DNA of 64,000 nt, from the NCBI GenBank assembly GCA_002778195.1, contig PCDI01000010.1, positions 992,001-1,056,000 on the forward strand, in the 5' to 3' direction. This DNA is from Raffaelea ambrosiae (Eukaryota > Ascomycota > Sordariomycetes > Ophiostomatales > Ophiostomataceae). Under the pieces are notes generated by a model. That model saw only the letters and a list, made by a program, of their open reading frames with translations. It ran no database searches and was not told the DNA's origin. Position 1 is the stretch's first letter. The number at the start of each line of letters is the position of its first letter. Position numbers and translations under genes: made by a program. Shown in pieces: positions 9,546-20,858 of the stretch.

Positions 9546-10332
9546 GCTGGCGGAGGACAAAGGACGACGCAAGAGAAAGTCCACTTTCAGACAGGAACAA
9601 GAAACAGTAGAATCGCTGCAGATTGTGGCGTGTGTTTCTAGCAGCGCTTGATAACCTGACACGTTGCTGGACGAGGACAGAGGCAGGTGGTTGGAGGACA
9701 GAAGAACCGTTGGGACAGACGAAACGATCTGTGGAGAAAGTGGGCGAAGGATGCTGGGGAAAGGGTGCTAAAGAAACCGGTCTAACGTTAACGCAGGAGC
9801 TTAAAAAGCGGGCCTCTCGGGCCCCACTCTGAGACAACTACAACCACATGGAAGACTACTTAGTCAGTCGCCAACAACCTCGTGGCTTGGTACAAGGCTG
9901 AGAATGAGGGTTTTCTTAACATAGCGAAACTGATTGTTCTGCGACAAAGGGACCCAACCAAGCTTGTTTTCGTCTTCTTTCAGCCTCAATGGAAGCATGC
10001 CATTGTTGTATCCGTTGCTGTTCGAGTGGAAGATGGCCGATGAACAATGAAGAGGCCAGCTTCAGTTCGCCAAGTTGCCCAAAGAACAGCTGAACTCCTT
10101 CGCACGTGCGTACATAAATATTGGTCAAGACCCAAACTACGTCAGTCTCTCCTGTTCATTCACGCCATCGCCACTCTTCACAGGGCAGCACTTGACGTGT
10201 TCTGCCAACTCTAGTTTCCAGTTTCCAGTTTCCAGTTGACTGACATCTACCTTTTTCTTTTCAAAGCCGCGCATCACACACTGACAAAGTCCAGGCTACC
10301 AGGAATTCTCGAGATTCACAGCCACCACCAAC
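9546..10332. other. Divergent intergenic region
   Basis: Lies between the MFS gene (minus) and the broken gene (plus). A triple repeat of GTTTCCA sits around 10213-10236, about 100 nt before the plus-strand ATG. Nothing else is supported. Confidence 0.45.
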
Positions 10333-11761
10333 ATGCCTTATATGACCCGCGAGTTCTACGGCTTCGGCTGGGACGATACCACCCACCGCCTCTCGCCCGA
10401 TGTCAACCTCTGACTCGTCCGCATCAACCAGCTGGCCATGCTGCTGGCCCCCGGGATGCCCAACGCGGTGGATCTGATTCGAGAGCGCGTCGTAGACTCT
10501 ACACCCGTTGTCCGTGCTTTCCAGGTGTTTTGTAGAGACTTTCTTTTCCGTTACCCGGCTGCCGAGGCCTACGCCCGTCTGGCGCCGTTCCTGCCGCCCG
10601 AGCCGTACAAGTACCTGACCGACAAGGTGCGCAGCCTCTTGATCGACACACAGCCCATTGTGCCCCGGTGGAAGCACACTGGCCAGGAGGACACTGACCA
10701 GGAAGGCACAGTTGAGGTGGAAACCGCCATTGCCACTTTCCAGGCCACCATTGAGAAGCTCGCCCGCCACCGCGCCTCCAAGCAGCGGCCCCCCGGAACC
10801 CGCTCTTCCTCGGGTCGCCGCCATCATCACGAGGATGTGCCGCTGCCACCGGGCGACATCTGGGGCAGCTTTTGCCGCCTGTCTACCCCCCTCCGCGAAG
10901 AGGCCGTCCAGTACCTGCTGCAGATCCACCTCCTGCCCTTCTTTACGCTCGTTGGCATCGCCAGCCAGACGCTGGCCGATGGCCTCGACCAGAACCGCCA
11001 TGGCGAGCGTACAGGCCCCCGTGCCGCCGTCATCCAGGCCTTGCATGCCGGCATGTACCTGGATCTCGCGGGCGGCACGCGGGGTGGCTTTGACCCGCAC
11101 ATCGAGGCGTATGCCGCAGAAGGCGGCCCAATCTACGACACACCAGCAGACGGAACAGACGACGGCGCCACCGTAGTATCTGCCGGTACCGAATGCGGAT
11201 GCCGCTTTGACCACGTGTGCGACAAGTGGCTCCTGTACATGTGTGCCACGCGCCACGAGCAGAACGCAGAGATCGACCGCGTGCGTCTCGGCATGCACGA
11301 CGCGGACCGCAAGGGCCGGCCCAGCCTGCCCAACCAGGCGCTGCTGGTCTTGGCGTGCCTGCCCAAGGGCCGCGACCAGGACTGGGGGGCGCAGTGCATC
11401 CTGCGGCTGGCGCTGGCCAACTGGCTTGGCGACATTGCAGACAAGAGAGACTCGGAGCTGGACTTGTACGGCGACATTGCAACCCGGTTCCCAACCATCG
11501 AGGCAATAGGGGCTCAGCATTCCGCGGTAAGTGAGGATGGAGACGGCGTTGATGAAGAGTTTACCTTGGCAGACCCCGTCCTAGAAGCAGACCTAGATCC
11601 TCCCGAACCGGACGATCCCATGCCGGTCGTTCTGACCGAGAACCCATGGCCAACAACAATGGACTTCTTGAACGGGTTCCGTGTCAGTGATGAGATGGCG
11701 GCCCGGGGCAGCAACAACGACGACGCCAGCAATGTTGTCGTCGAGAACGAGGACACAGACA

Positions 11762-11795
<34 letters not shown>

Positions 11796-12710
11796 AGGTG
11801 GCGTGTCCATCATCACTGGATCCTCATCACCGTCCTCGTTGGCGTCCCCTTTGGAGAGAGTCGATCCCAGCCGTCGCCCGGCCGACGGCCCTCCCTCGGA
11901 GTGGCAGCACTACATTGAAAGCATGGACGACGACTCCAACGACCCGGACGAGAAGATTCTACGGCACGACTGCACCGACCCCCGCCGTCCAATCCTGTAT
12001 CTGGGCGTCGAGACCGAGCAGCAGAACTGGGACGCCGTCCACCGCCGGCCGGCCCACATGCCGGCGCACCTGTGCCGCCGCTACCACGTCCTCGTCCACT
12101 CCCTCAGCCGGGTCCAGCCCGGCGCCGCCCGCCTGTACGTTCCTTATGCGGCGGCGGCCGCTCAGACAGTCGCCCCATGTCCGGAGACTCGCCACGCGGC
12201 GCGCCTCGACGACGAGCCATCCAGAGAGCGGGTCGCCCGGGCGCTCGTCCGCAGCTTCGTCGCCGCCCGCCCGGCCTGTACGTGCCCACCGTGGACGAGC
12301 TGCTGGACTGCATCCGCGACGACGCGGACGGCGCGCCCGTGCACTGGATGCCCGCGCCGTCCGCGCAGCACCGGCCCGCCAACCAGCACTACGCGTATCC
12401 GCAGGCCTTGTCGGCGGCCGAGCTGATGGCGGCCGTGCGCGTGTGGGGCGAGCGGCGGGGGTGCCCCCTGCGGCTGGGCATTCTGGGGGACTGTCGGGCG
12501 CCCCAGCTGGACCCGACGGACACGCCGGGGACATTGACCACGACGGTCTGGATCTACCACGACGCGCAGCGGCGGGTGCACGCCGACGGGCAGGCGACGC
12601 CGTGGCGGCATGCGGCGCTGCGCGGGACGCCGGGCCGCCAGCGGGCGGGCCAGGACGCACACTACATGCTAGCGGTGCGGGAGGCGCTGTACTGGCAGTG
12701 GGAGATGTGA
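10333..12710 (+). pseudogene. Broken gene for an unknown ~790-aa protein (stop codon plus frameshift)
   Basis: ATG 10333 opens MPYMTREFYGFGWDDTT but meets TGA at 10411-10413. The same frame then stays open from 10414 to about 12270 with clear coding character (for example AVDLIRERVVDSTPVVRAFQVFC). Near 12263-12275, in a C/G-rich run, coding sense moves back one base. The new frame continues GLYVPTVDELLDCIRDDADG and ends at TGA 12708-12710. No GT-AG intron with a branch site explains either break. A run of ten GAC codons (11764-11793) gives polyaspartate. I recognise no domain. CGA-to-TGA change by deamination or RIP could explain the stop and a one-base deletion the shift. Sequencing error is possible for either break, less so for both. 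If translation starts at Met 10438, only the frameshift matters. Confidence 0.6.
11764..11793. repeat. (GAC)10 microsatellite, encodes polyaspartate
   Basis: Ten GAC units in the frame of the broken gene form the core of an acidic, disordered stretch. Confidence 0.9.
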
Positions 12711-13142
12711 CGAAGGGCAGGTCCAAAAGAAAAAAAGTAAGCCAAAAGAACGGCAAGTCAAAAAGGTAAGTCGACAGAAAGGTAAGGCAAAAGAACGGTA
12801 CGGTAAGGAGTTGGAGGAAAGTTGAAGGCGCGTTAGGCGGATCAGGCCAGTCAAGCAAACTTTCATGCAAGGAAAAAAGAAAGAAAAATTGGGCTTCCTT
12901 AAAGGCAATCATAAACCCGCCTATGGACTTTGACCTGCTCACCTGTCGACTTGGCCTGGGTGGTTATCATCTCACAAGGCTCCGCTTGAAAAGAACATGG
13001 TATTTCGAACGCTGTAGATGCCTAAAGTGCCTGCACTTTCTCCTTCCCGTGATGTCGTTGACCAATGCATTCCAAACTGGAATATGAACGCTATGTACGA
13101 CGCCCAACTTGAATGGTCCTGTTCCCCTTGTCCCAGATGGTA
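12711..13142. other. Intergenic between convergent genes
   Basis: 3' sides of the broken gene (plus) and the basic-tailed gene (minus). Around 12720-12810 there are repeated AAGGTAAG-like and CAAAAGAACGG-like words. No gene is seen. Confidence 0.45.
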
Positions 13143-14941
13143 TCATGATGCCCGTTTCGCCTGTTTGGTCTGTCTTGTTCCTCCCTTGGCCGCCCTTTTC
13201 GTCTGTTCCGTCTTTTTTGTCGCCCTCTTCGCAACCTTCATTGTCTCTCTTTTCGCTGGCGTCTGTGTCTGTTTTGCTCTTCTGCTTCCTGTCTGCCGTT
13301 TGGCTGGTGGCACTGTCGGTGCCGGGCCATCCGGCACCCGGGGTTTCCGCGCCCGACCCTGGCCAGCTGTAGATGCCGCCGGCTGTTTCTTTTCGGCCTC
13401 CTCCTTCTCGGCCTGCTGCTCCTGGCTGGCTCGTTTCGCAGCCAATCGAGAGCTCCGGCGTGGACCGGGCTGAGGAGCATCCCGGGGGACAGCTTGGAGA
13501 ACTGCTGCGGATCGCGTCTTGGCACCGCCTGAGAGCTTGGCCTTCCCCGCCGCCTTGGGTTGGTTGTTGCGACGGCGGCTGGCGCGCGGCGGCGGCTTTT
13601 CTGTCGGCACCGAGGCTGCTGGGGCTTGCTCTGGTGATGCCGGCGTCGCTGGCGTCTCGTTCTCGCCTTTGTTGCTGCTCCCAGTCGACCTGGCGAGGCT
13701 CCGTCTCTTGCTGGCACGCGGTGATGTCTCTGGCTCGCGGGTGTCGCCAAGGTCGTCGCCGTCATGGCTTTGTTTCCTCTTCCGGCTGCTTTTGGCTGCC
13801 GGCCCCTTCACCTTTCGATCTCTCTGGTGTTCTGGCTCGCCCTGCAATGCATTCGCCTTTTCTGTGCCGTTCTTTGCTGCCTCCTCGAGCTCCTTCTTGA
13901 ACTCTTCCTCAACAAAGGGGAGCTGGTCCAGGATCCACCGGATGCGAGCCCGCTGATAGTGAAATTCGCGTTTGGAATGCTTTAGGCTCTCGTATTCATA
14001 GTATTCGTAGCTGAGGTATTCGAGCCACGTCGTCAGCTTGTCCTGTTGTTGAACATCCTTCTTCAGGGCGAACGTGGGCGGTATGGTGACGTCGCGATAG
14101 CGTAGGCGTCCCTTGACATTCTCAATGTACCCGTCAAAGCTACCGTCACCGTCACGTTTCAGTTTCGTCTTCTCTTCCCAGTCCGGGAAATCTTTATCGG
14201 CGTCTCTTATCACCCGTTCGAGGGACCTGGTTGCTCCCTGCCTGGTAAAGTACAGGATCCCGCACCGCTCTGTCTCCATGTCGTAGATGGGTCTCATGTC
14301 AGTCGGCTCTCGGTTGTTCAGCTGCCATACACGGAAGGAGGTCCATCGCATGTACTGATTGCTGTAAACATGCCAACTGCTCCAGATAGAGGTGCCAAAG
14401 AGCACCCAGAACGATAACACGCTATCGCGGTATTTTTCGGGATTTCGCGAAACGTCGTCAAACATCTCAAGAGGGAACCATGGCCGTCCGCCATCGGCAA
14501 TGAGATCGCTGTAATACTGCTTCTCAATCTCTCTCTGTTGATCGTCGGTCACGGGGGGCGGTGTGGTCGGGCGCTGTGGTGCTTCCGGTGATGGTGTGCG
14601 AGGAAGGTCGGCGTCGCGGTCTCCGAGTTGAAGGAGTTTGGCAGAGACCAGATCGAGATCGACAGACTGCGGGCTTCTCGCAGCGTTCCTGCCACGAAGT
14701 GATGTTAGCAGATGCATTGTCGACAGCGACTGGAAGTAGAAGGAGCGTACACCACGCGCTGGAGAAACCGGTCGCGTTCTTCCTTTGACAGGTCTTTGAG
14801 AACGTCAATCAGGTCGATGTCGACCCTCGAGCCATCGGTGGGCCGCTTGTCGTTGATGAACTTGGCCAAGCCGGCATCGTCAAGAGCAAGAATACTGGAT
14901 CCGACGACACCGGCAGCTTTGTCTTGGACGAAGGCCGCCAT
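13143..14941 (-). CDS. Unknown protein with long basic C-terminal tail
   Basis: Two exons, 14941-14751 and 14688-13143, joined across a 62-nt intron (donor GTACGC, branch GCTAAC, acceptor CAG). The phase works out (191 nt + 1546 nt) to a 578-aa protein beginning MAAFVQDKAAGVVG. The N-terminal half looks globular, with tryptophan- and tyrosine-rich blocks such as WSSWHVYSNQYMRW and WLEYLSYEYYEYESLKHSK, then a helical acidic segment (EEEFKKELEEAAKNG). From about residue 365 the sequence becomes Lys/Arg/Ala/Pro-rich with several bipartite nuclear-localisation-like clusters (SSRKRKQ, RASRRRNNQ, RRSSRLAAKR). A nuclear, possibly chromatin-associated role is only inferred. I cannot name the family. 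Confidence 0.7.
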
Positions 14942-15767
14942 TTTGTCGCGAAAGAGCGATCAGACTTTGTTTGGGGGTTTGTCGCAGCCCAGCACGGGAT
15001 GGTGATTTGTTGTGAGATGTGTCACGTGACCAGCCGCCGATCCGGTCTATCTATCGAGCAGGCCTCAATTTCCCGGGCATGTATTTGGAGAGCGAGAAGA
15101 AAGGAGCCCTGCAAAAGCGTCACCTAGGCAGGGCAGAGAAATATACAGGAAAATTGAGAGTCTGAGGTTTGAGTGCAGAAACCCCTTCTGCATGCGTCAG
15201 GCAATGGCGCCACGCGAGGATCCGGGCGTTTACAACCAGGCCGTTATTGTTAGCTTCTCGGCCAATCAGATGAAACGAATCTTTGCCGCCAACGATCTTC
15301 TGACGACGTTTCTAACGGCTCGAGTCCATTGGGTATTGATCTATTCTGCAGCACATGCACTTTTCCTGCAGAGTATCCAGGCTCGAGTCCATTGGGTATG
15401 CTTGATCTATTCTGCAGCACATGCAATGCACTTCTCCTGCAGAGTATCCAGCAGTGCTGGCCTAAAATTAGGCAGGACTGCAGGACTGCAGCCAGAAACA
15501 TTCTGCTCTTAAACCCAAGCACCCCCTTGGTCTCCATGTGTCTCCCACGCATCTTTACAACTTCCACTTTGTGTCTTCTCTCTCTGTATTCGCCATCTGT
15601 CCTCCATTCGTTTTCGCTTGTCTCTCACTCTACTTTTCCTATGCTTTAGTCGTATTTTGCTTGTCATTCGCCCCCCTTTTCGCCTGTCTTATCTGCCTTT
15701 ATGCCGATTACTTGTCTTTGGACATTTCGATCTCTGCCTGTCTTCAAACCTGTCTCGACCTTCCAGC
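14942..15767. other. Divergent promoter region of the basic-tailed and FHA-kinase genes
   Basis: 826 nt containing a 63/71-nt tandem duplication at 15317-15450 and a C/T-rich stretch 15540-15765 typical of fungal promoters and leaders just before the kinase ATG. Confidence 0.5.
15317..15450. repeat. Tandem duplication in the FHA-kinase upstream region
   Basis: Copy 1 (15317-15379) and copy 2 (15380-15450) both run from GGCTCGAGTCCATTGGGTAT to CTGCAGAGTATCCA. Copy 2 has two small internal insertions. The copies are nearly identical, so the event looks recent. It lies about 320-450 nt before the ATG. Confidence 0.9.
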
Positions 15768-18098
15768 ATGGCGGATGCTGATCTTATTTGCCGCCTCTAC
15801 CTGGACGAAAGAATCTCCCTCAACACCAAGCAATTCAAGCCCATATTGCAGCACAACCAAACTCGCCTCCGACCTCCTTCCAAGACACGCCCGTCTGCCA
15901 AGACATATACCAACATTGCACCAGGCGCCCGGCCGCCCACCCCTGAGCCCACAGAAGACTCGCCCGTATTTCAGCACTTCTTCGAGCTGAGATTCAGCCA
16001 TGGCCCGCGGCTCCCACGCGGATTCACCATCGGTGCCAACCCGGACACATGCGACATCGTGTTCCCAGAGAGTGACGGTGTGAGCAATCAGCATTGCGCT
16101 ATCTCATTTGTGGTCAATGAGAATGGCCAAACACCTTTCTTGGTCGTGCGTGACCTGGGATCAAAATTTGGAACCGAGGTGGAGTATGATGGACAAGGGA
16201 AAAACGAAAAGCGCAGCAACTTTCAGTGGATTATCGGTGGCCACGAGACCGTCCGAGTGGAAAATGTGCGGCTGAAAATTCCCGGCATCGAAATGCGAGT
16301 CATTGTTGACGAACGCAACATGGCGACACCAGAGTACGCAGCTCAAGTCGACAGGCTTCTTCAGGGCACGGCCGAACCTGAATCTCTCCTGGCCAACCTG
16401 GGTCTCCCCAGTGTGCCAATCACCACTGCTCCGAGTGGTGCCCAGACGCCCAAGACCAGCAGTATTTCGCTCAAGGTCTCAACTTTGGGATCAGGGGCAT
16501 TCGGGAAAGTCACGCTCCGGATGGATGTCAGCACAGGCCTGCTATATGCTGTCAAACGGCCAAACGACAAGGCCCTCAGAACCCCGTGTATGCTGCGTAC
16601 GTGGGTGAATGAGGCCGAGATCCTGAAAAAGGTTCCTCATGTACGTACAAGAGTGCTTCTTCTTCATCCTCATTTTCATGTCCTTCGACTCTTTCGCCTC
16701 TCCCCCTTCATCCGTCCTCTTTTTTCGTTTCGCCCAAAGGCACCCAATTTTACTAACCCGACGACGGTCTTCTCCCAACAGGCAAATATTGTGACCATCT
16801 TCAAGGACAAGTCAGACTTGTCGGCCACCAGGCCGGAACTCTGGCTCGAGTACATCTCCGGCGGCGATGTGTCCGAGTACTACGGCCACCTCACGACGCG
16901 CGAGTGCATCGGCATTCTCCACAACTGCTTGACGGCTCTGGACTATCTCCACACCCACACCCCGCTCATCATCCACCGGGACATCAAGCCAAACAATATT
17001 CTCGTGCACTCCAGGGATGGACGCGGACACATTCACGTCAAACTAGCCGACTTTGGCATCTCCAAAGAAGCCGAAGAATTTCACACGTTTTGCGGCACGA
17101 GAGCCTACCAGGCACCGGAGCTTGAGGGCTACCGTGATGGCCGGAAGAGAAAAGAAGGAGGCCAGGGATACACGGAAGCAGTCGACATCTGGTCTCTCGG
17201 CTTGGTTGTCCTCGAGTGCACAAGGGGCAAGTACTTGAAGAAACCAGATGGGATGCCAGCCTCGGAGTGGTGTGTCAAGATGGCCCAGTATGCCGCAACT
17301 GCCGCAGTGACCAACAAGGACAAGGAAAACGGCCCGCTCTGCGCCCTGTTGGCGAAAATGGTCGTGCTCAACCCAGCGCTGCGAGGCACGGCAGCCCAGC
17401 GACTCCATGAATGTGGCCATCTCTTTGCTGACCTGGACGTCTGGGAGCGGCAACATCACGCACGAGTGAGGGAGATCGAACAGGATCAAGAATATGAAGA
17501 AGAAGAAGGCGAAGGAAACCCGACCATTCGGGCCGTGGATGTGCAGCCGAGTATCGTGTCTGTGGCATCTGTTGCGGTAGCCCGGCCGTCTGCCATCTCA
17601 CAAAAGCGCAGAGCACCTGAGAGGAGTCACGCCGCGCCGCTAACCATGGTCGGTCCAGGCGGTCCCGTCCGCCCGGTTGGTGACCCGCTGAGCGGTCATT
17701 TCAGCCAGGCACCGCAGACGTACAAGAGAAGGAAAAAGATGCTGACCTTCCTGAACGATGATGATTTTCGCAAGAGAAAAGATGAGGACGGCGACGGTGA
17801 CGAAGACGAAGATGAAGACGAGGAAGAATCGCTATCTTTCCTCCGCGACAACTGGCTGCGCAACCCCATGTATGTGGGATCGACCATTGTCAAGATGGGA
17901 GACGAGAAGCCACGGACTCTGCTGCCGGTGACGGAGCCGGCATCAAACGAACCCACGCTGGAGGAAGGCATATTGGAGAAGAGCCTGATCCCGGAGGACG
18001 GCAGCGGCCGTCAACAAGGCGGATGCCCACTGAGGCCATGCACCAAGAGCGAGATGCTGATGGCAGATAAGTTGCTGTCGGCCCTTCAGAAGGACTAG
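15768..18098 (+). CDS. FHA-domain serine/threonine protein kinase
   Basis: Two exons, 15768-16640 and 16782-18098, with a phase-0 141-nt intron (GTACGT, TACTAAC, CAG). The intron is a multiple of three and open, so it could be misread as coding. The start is ATG 15768 (MADADLICRLYLDERISL). The 729-aa protein has an FHA domain (about 68-178) and a kinase domain (about 236-520). Kinase landmarks are GSGAFGKV, Lys263 (YAVKRP), HRDIKPNN with Asp358, DFG 381-383 and YQAPEL, so activity is expected. The C-terminal ~200 residues are charged and disordered with a basic KRRAPER patch and acidic runs. The order resembles checkpoint kinases of the RAD53/CDS1 class. However, the FHA arginine that normally contacts phosphothreonine is Ala90 (FTIGANPDTCDIV), so phosphopeptide binding is doubtful. 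SNQH and SKFG motifs are present. Confidence 0.88.
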   Translation: MADADLICRLYLDERISLNTKQFKPILQHNQTRLRPPSKTRPSAKTYTNIAPGARPPTPEPTEDSPVFQHFFELRFSHGPRLPRGFTIGANPDTCDIVFPESDGVSNQHCAISFVVNENGQTPFLVVRDLGSKFGTEVEYDGQGKNEKRSNFQWIIGGHETVRVENVRLKIPGIEMRVIVDERNMATPEYAAQVDRLLQGTAEPESLLANLGLPSVPITTAPSGAQTPKTSSISLKVSTLGSGAFGKVTLRMDVSTGLLYAVKRPNDKALRTPCMLRTWVNEAEILKKVPHVRTRVLLLHPHFHVLRLFRLSPFIRPLFSFRPKAPNFTNPTTVFSQQANIVTIFKDKSDLSATRPELWLEYISGGDVSEYYGHLTTRECIGILHNCLTALDYLHTHTPLIIHRDIKPNNILVHSRDGRGHIHVKLADFGISKEAEEFHTFCGTRAYQAPELEGYRDGRKRKEGGQGYTEAVDIWSLGLVVLECTRGKYLKKPDGMPASEWCVKMAQYAATAAVTNKDKENGPLCALLAKMVVLNPALRGTAAQRLHECGHLFADLDVWERQHHARVREIEQDQEYEEEEGEGNPTIRAVDVQPSIVSVASVAVARPSAISQKRRAPERSHAAPLTMVGPGGPVRPVGDPLSGHFSQAPQTYKRRKKMLTFLNDDDFRKRKDEDGDGDEDEDEDEEESLSFLRDNWLRNPMYVGSTIVKMGDEKPRTLLPVTEPASNEPTLEEGILEKSLIPEDGSGRQQGGCPLRPCTKSEMLMADKLLSALQKD

Positions 18099-19869
18099 GG
18101 GCGTTTCTGTTGCATTTTGCTGGGTTGTCTGGTTGTTTGGTTAGGCTGGCATTTCTCATGTCTTCTATGGATGTATTTTTACCTTGGATTTCATACGGCT
18201 CTTGTGTATTGTACTGGAACGTGATACTATCATCGATTGGAACTCATTTACTTGCGGCTAGAACCATTCAGGGCTATGTGGAGTGTGAGGCTCGCACTGT
18301 CGTATCGTCAAACTTGGAGCATGGGGTAATAGCGTTGGTTACATCGCCCATCTGCGGCCGCTATTGTCCCCACTTGAAGATGCTTGCTGGGATGGTCGCG
18401 TATGGCATGTACAAGTATGCTCGCATGATTGGAAGCTTCAGAGCGTGGGTGCCCTGAACACTGTCCTCAGTTTAGATGAGATTTCGAATTATCGCATGGC
18501 CCAAAGACTTCGTTGGGAGAAGGAACACTTCTACCGTCTATGGAACTCCTAAGAGGAATCATGTGTACGACGCCTCTAATAGGATCGGGTACAGTCTTAC
18601 ATTAGCCTCCCAGCATGTCCCAACACCGAGATTGGCTCACCGGATGTCCTCTCTCTGAGCTTTTTTTTTGCCCAGACGCCGAAATTGCCAGTGTAGCCGC
18701 TGCCGTGCAACATGACACATCATGCGACACCTACCGCAGGGCTGGGCGCACTCAGAATATCCCAAGGATGTGCTCTCAGCAGCTGACACGTGTAGGTTCT
18801 GTGCAGGCGGTATCCTGCATGGTTCCGCCTGTCAAGCTGCACCTGTCAGACCTGCTGCTGAGCACGGTCGGCAGATGAAAGTGCATCGAGATGCATCGAG
18901 ATGCTGGAACAGTGTGCTGATTGGAGACACCCATGATATTCGCCTCAGTGAAGTCATAGAAGACGTAGGTGAATCCTGCTACTTCCTTTTTGCAACTTTT
19001 GCAACTTGTTTTGCGGCTTGTTCTGCGGCCTGTTTGTTTGCGTAGATCTCTAATTGGTCGCTCTTTCCTGACTGAGCAACCACCGTAAAGTGTTGTTAGT
19101 CAGCGCTGAACTTAGTCTTCCAGGCCGATCAGCCCCTTGTACGCTCCCTGTACTCGTATTTACAGTGGATGGTTCCTAACCAGGGTCGCCCCACACCCAC
19201 GTGCCGATCCCGGCTCCAGCTATCCTCTACGGCCGCTAAGCCTGCTTGGGGTAGCTCTGGAGCAGCGCCCTGCGTCATACACGAGCGCTGATCGCCTGCC
19301 ACCCTATCGACTAATGTTGTCGTCACCCAGTTTGCTAGCGCCGGCTGCTATGGAGAGGCCGCTCTTTCCCATGGTTTTTGTCCACAATCTCCTGTATAAT
19401 TACGTCGCTGGGTCGCGGCTGCCCTTTGTTGCTTCTTGTGCCCCTTCCCTTTCCTCTTTGCGTTCTCTGATAGTGACGACGTTTCGAACTTGCTATCTCG
19501 CTTCTGCAACTTGTCCAACCAACTTGACAACACGCGACTTCATCCAAGTGCCCGTTTTGACGATCCTCTCCCCACCGTCCAAGCTCCCAACACCCCGCGC
19601 TGTATCCCGAAATAGCCGGGCCACGGCACATACCCTTTTGTGGCCAAAAACCTGGTTTGCGGGTGTCCTACTTTGGGTCACCACCCAAATCAGACGTCGA
19701 GGGTCACACGAACCCCCGGCAAGCTCTGGACTCGAAACAAGACTGACAGGCACTGCGCCCTCCCCCGATTTGGGAATTTCGACACCTGCCTCGAGTGTAC
19801 GCATCACTTCTTCGCATCCTCGCGACTTCGCAAAAACACCTCTCGGGATACCCTGCATCCACGATCATC
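18099..19869. other. Long intergenic region upstream of the SUR7-family gene
   Basis: About 1.77 kb. It has a duplicated ATGCATCGAG word near 18886-18903 and pyrimidine-rich sequence before the ATG. A plus-strand ORF from 19137 joins the downstream gene only by reading through its intron and leader, so I do not call it coding. Confidence 0.45.
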
Positions 19870-20858
19870 ATGGGTCTTCCTCGTACGTTCACGATCTTGT
19901 TCCAAGCTTCATATTCGTTTTCCCGTTCCCTGGAGTAGAAACAACCCCCCCCTTTTCCCCCCTCGCTAACTGCTGCTCAGACGGCCTCCTGTCGGCCCTC
20001 CTCCTCGCTGGCGCCACCGTCATGCTCTTCTTCGTTATCCTCGGCGGCGTCAAGCACCGCGCCCCGCTCAACCACACCTACTTCCTCCGGGCCGACACCT
20101 CCGGCATGACCGGTGCCCGCGACATCTCCCAGTGGACCTACTTTAAAGTGTGCGGCCAGGGCAACACCAACTGCGGGCACTCCCACGCCGCGATGCCCTT
20201 TGGCAAGGCCTGGGACAGCCGCGCCACCGGCGTGCCCGACCCGCTCATCGGCAAGTACGGCAGCCACACGACGTCCAAGTACTACTACTACATGTGGCGC
20301 TTCGGCTGGGTCTTTTACATCATGGCCCTGTTCTTCACCGTGTGCGCCTTCTTCTCCAGCTTCCTCGCGTTCTGCGGCCGTCTCGGCTCCGGCGTCGGCT
20401 CGCTGGTGACCCTGCTGGCGCTCTTCTTCCTCACGCTGGCCGTCTCGCTCATGACGGCCACGTTCGTCAAGGCGCGCAACGTGTTCCACTCGCACGGCCA
20501 CTCGGCATCGCTCGGTCGGTACGCGTTTGGCTTCAGCTGGGGCGCGTGGGCGGCGCTGCTCCTCGCCATGGTGCTGCTGTGTGTGGGCACGCGCCAGGCG
20601 TCCTCGCGGTCGTCATCCAGACGCGCTCGCCACAGCGGCGCTGTCGACGGCGGCGAGGACTACTATGTCAACGACAGCGTCATGGGCGAGAGCGGTGCGG
20701 CCAACGTCCCGGTGCAGTCCACATCGAATCGGCGGGGCTGGCGGCGCTATCGGCGCGGCCGGTCCACGGGCAGTCAGCGGTCGCGAGGCGGGCTTCCCAA
20801 CAACGGGTTCGCCAAATCAACCTACGACGAGAACCGGTACTCAGCCGGCACGCCATGA
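19870..20858 (+). CDS. SUR7/PalI-family plasma-membrane protein
   Basis: Two exons: a 13-nt first exon 19870-19882 (MGLP plus one base) and 19981-20858, separated by a 98-nt intron (GTACGT, GCTAAC, CAG). The product is 296 aa. Transmembrane segment 1 (SALLLAGATVMLFFVILGG) is followed by an extracellular loop with the claudin-like W-x-x-F-x-x-C plus second Cys pattern (WTYFKVCGQGNTNCG). Three further hydrophobic segments follow (FYIMALFFTVCAFFSSFLAF, LVTLLALFFLTLAVSLM, WAALLLAMVLLCVG). The cytosolic tail is Ser/Arg-rich. Family members organise eisosomes and membrane domains or act in pH sensing. This loop and topology fit SUR7-type proteins better than RIM9. Confidence 0.88.

Noticed and set aside
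16641..16781. Extra 47 residues inside the kinase domain
   Set aside because: This is an in-frame intron with GTACGT, TACTAAC and CAG; removing it joins VPH to ANIVTIF, as kinase alignments require.
19137..20858. 573-codon ORF as one protein
   Set aside because: The first ~275 codons are leader and intron read-through; the SUR7 domain starts properly only from the 13-nt exon at 19870.
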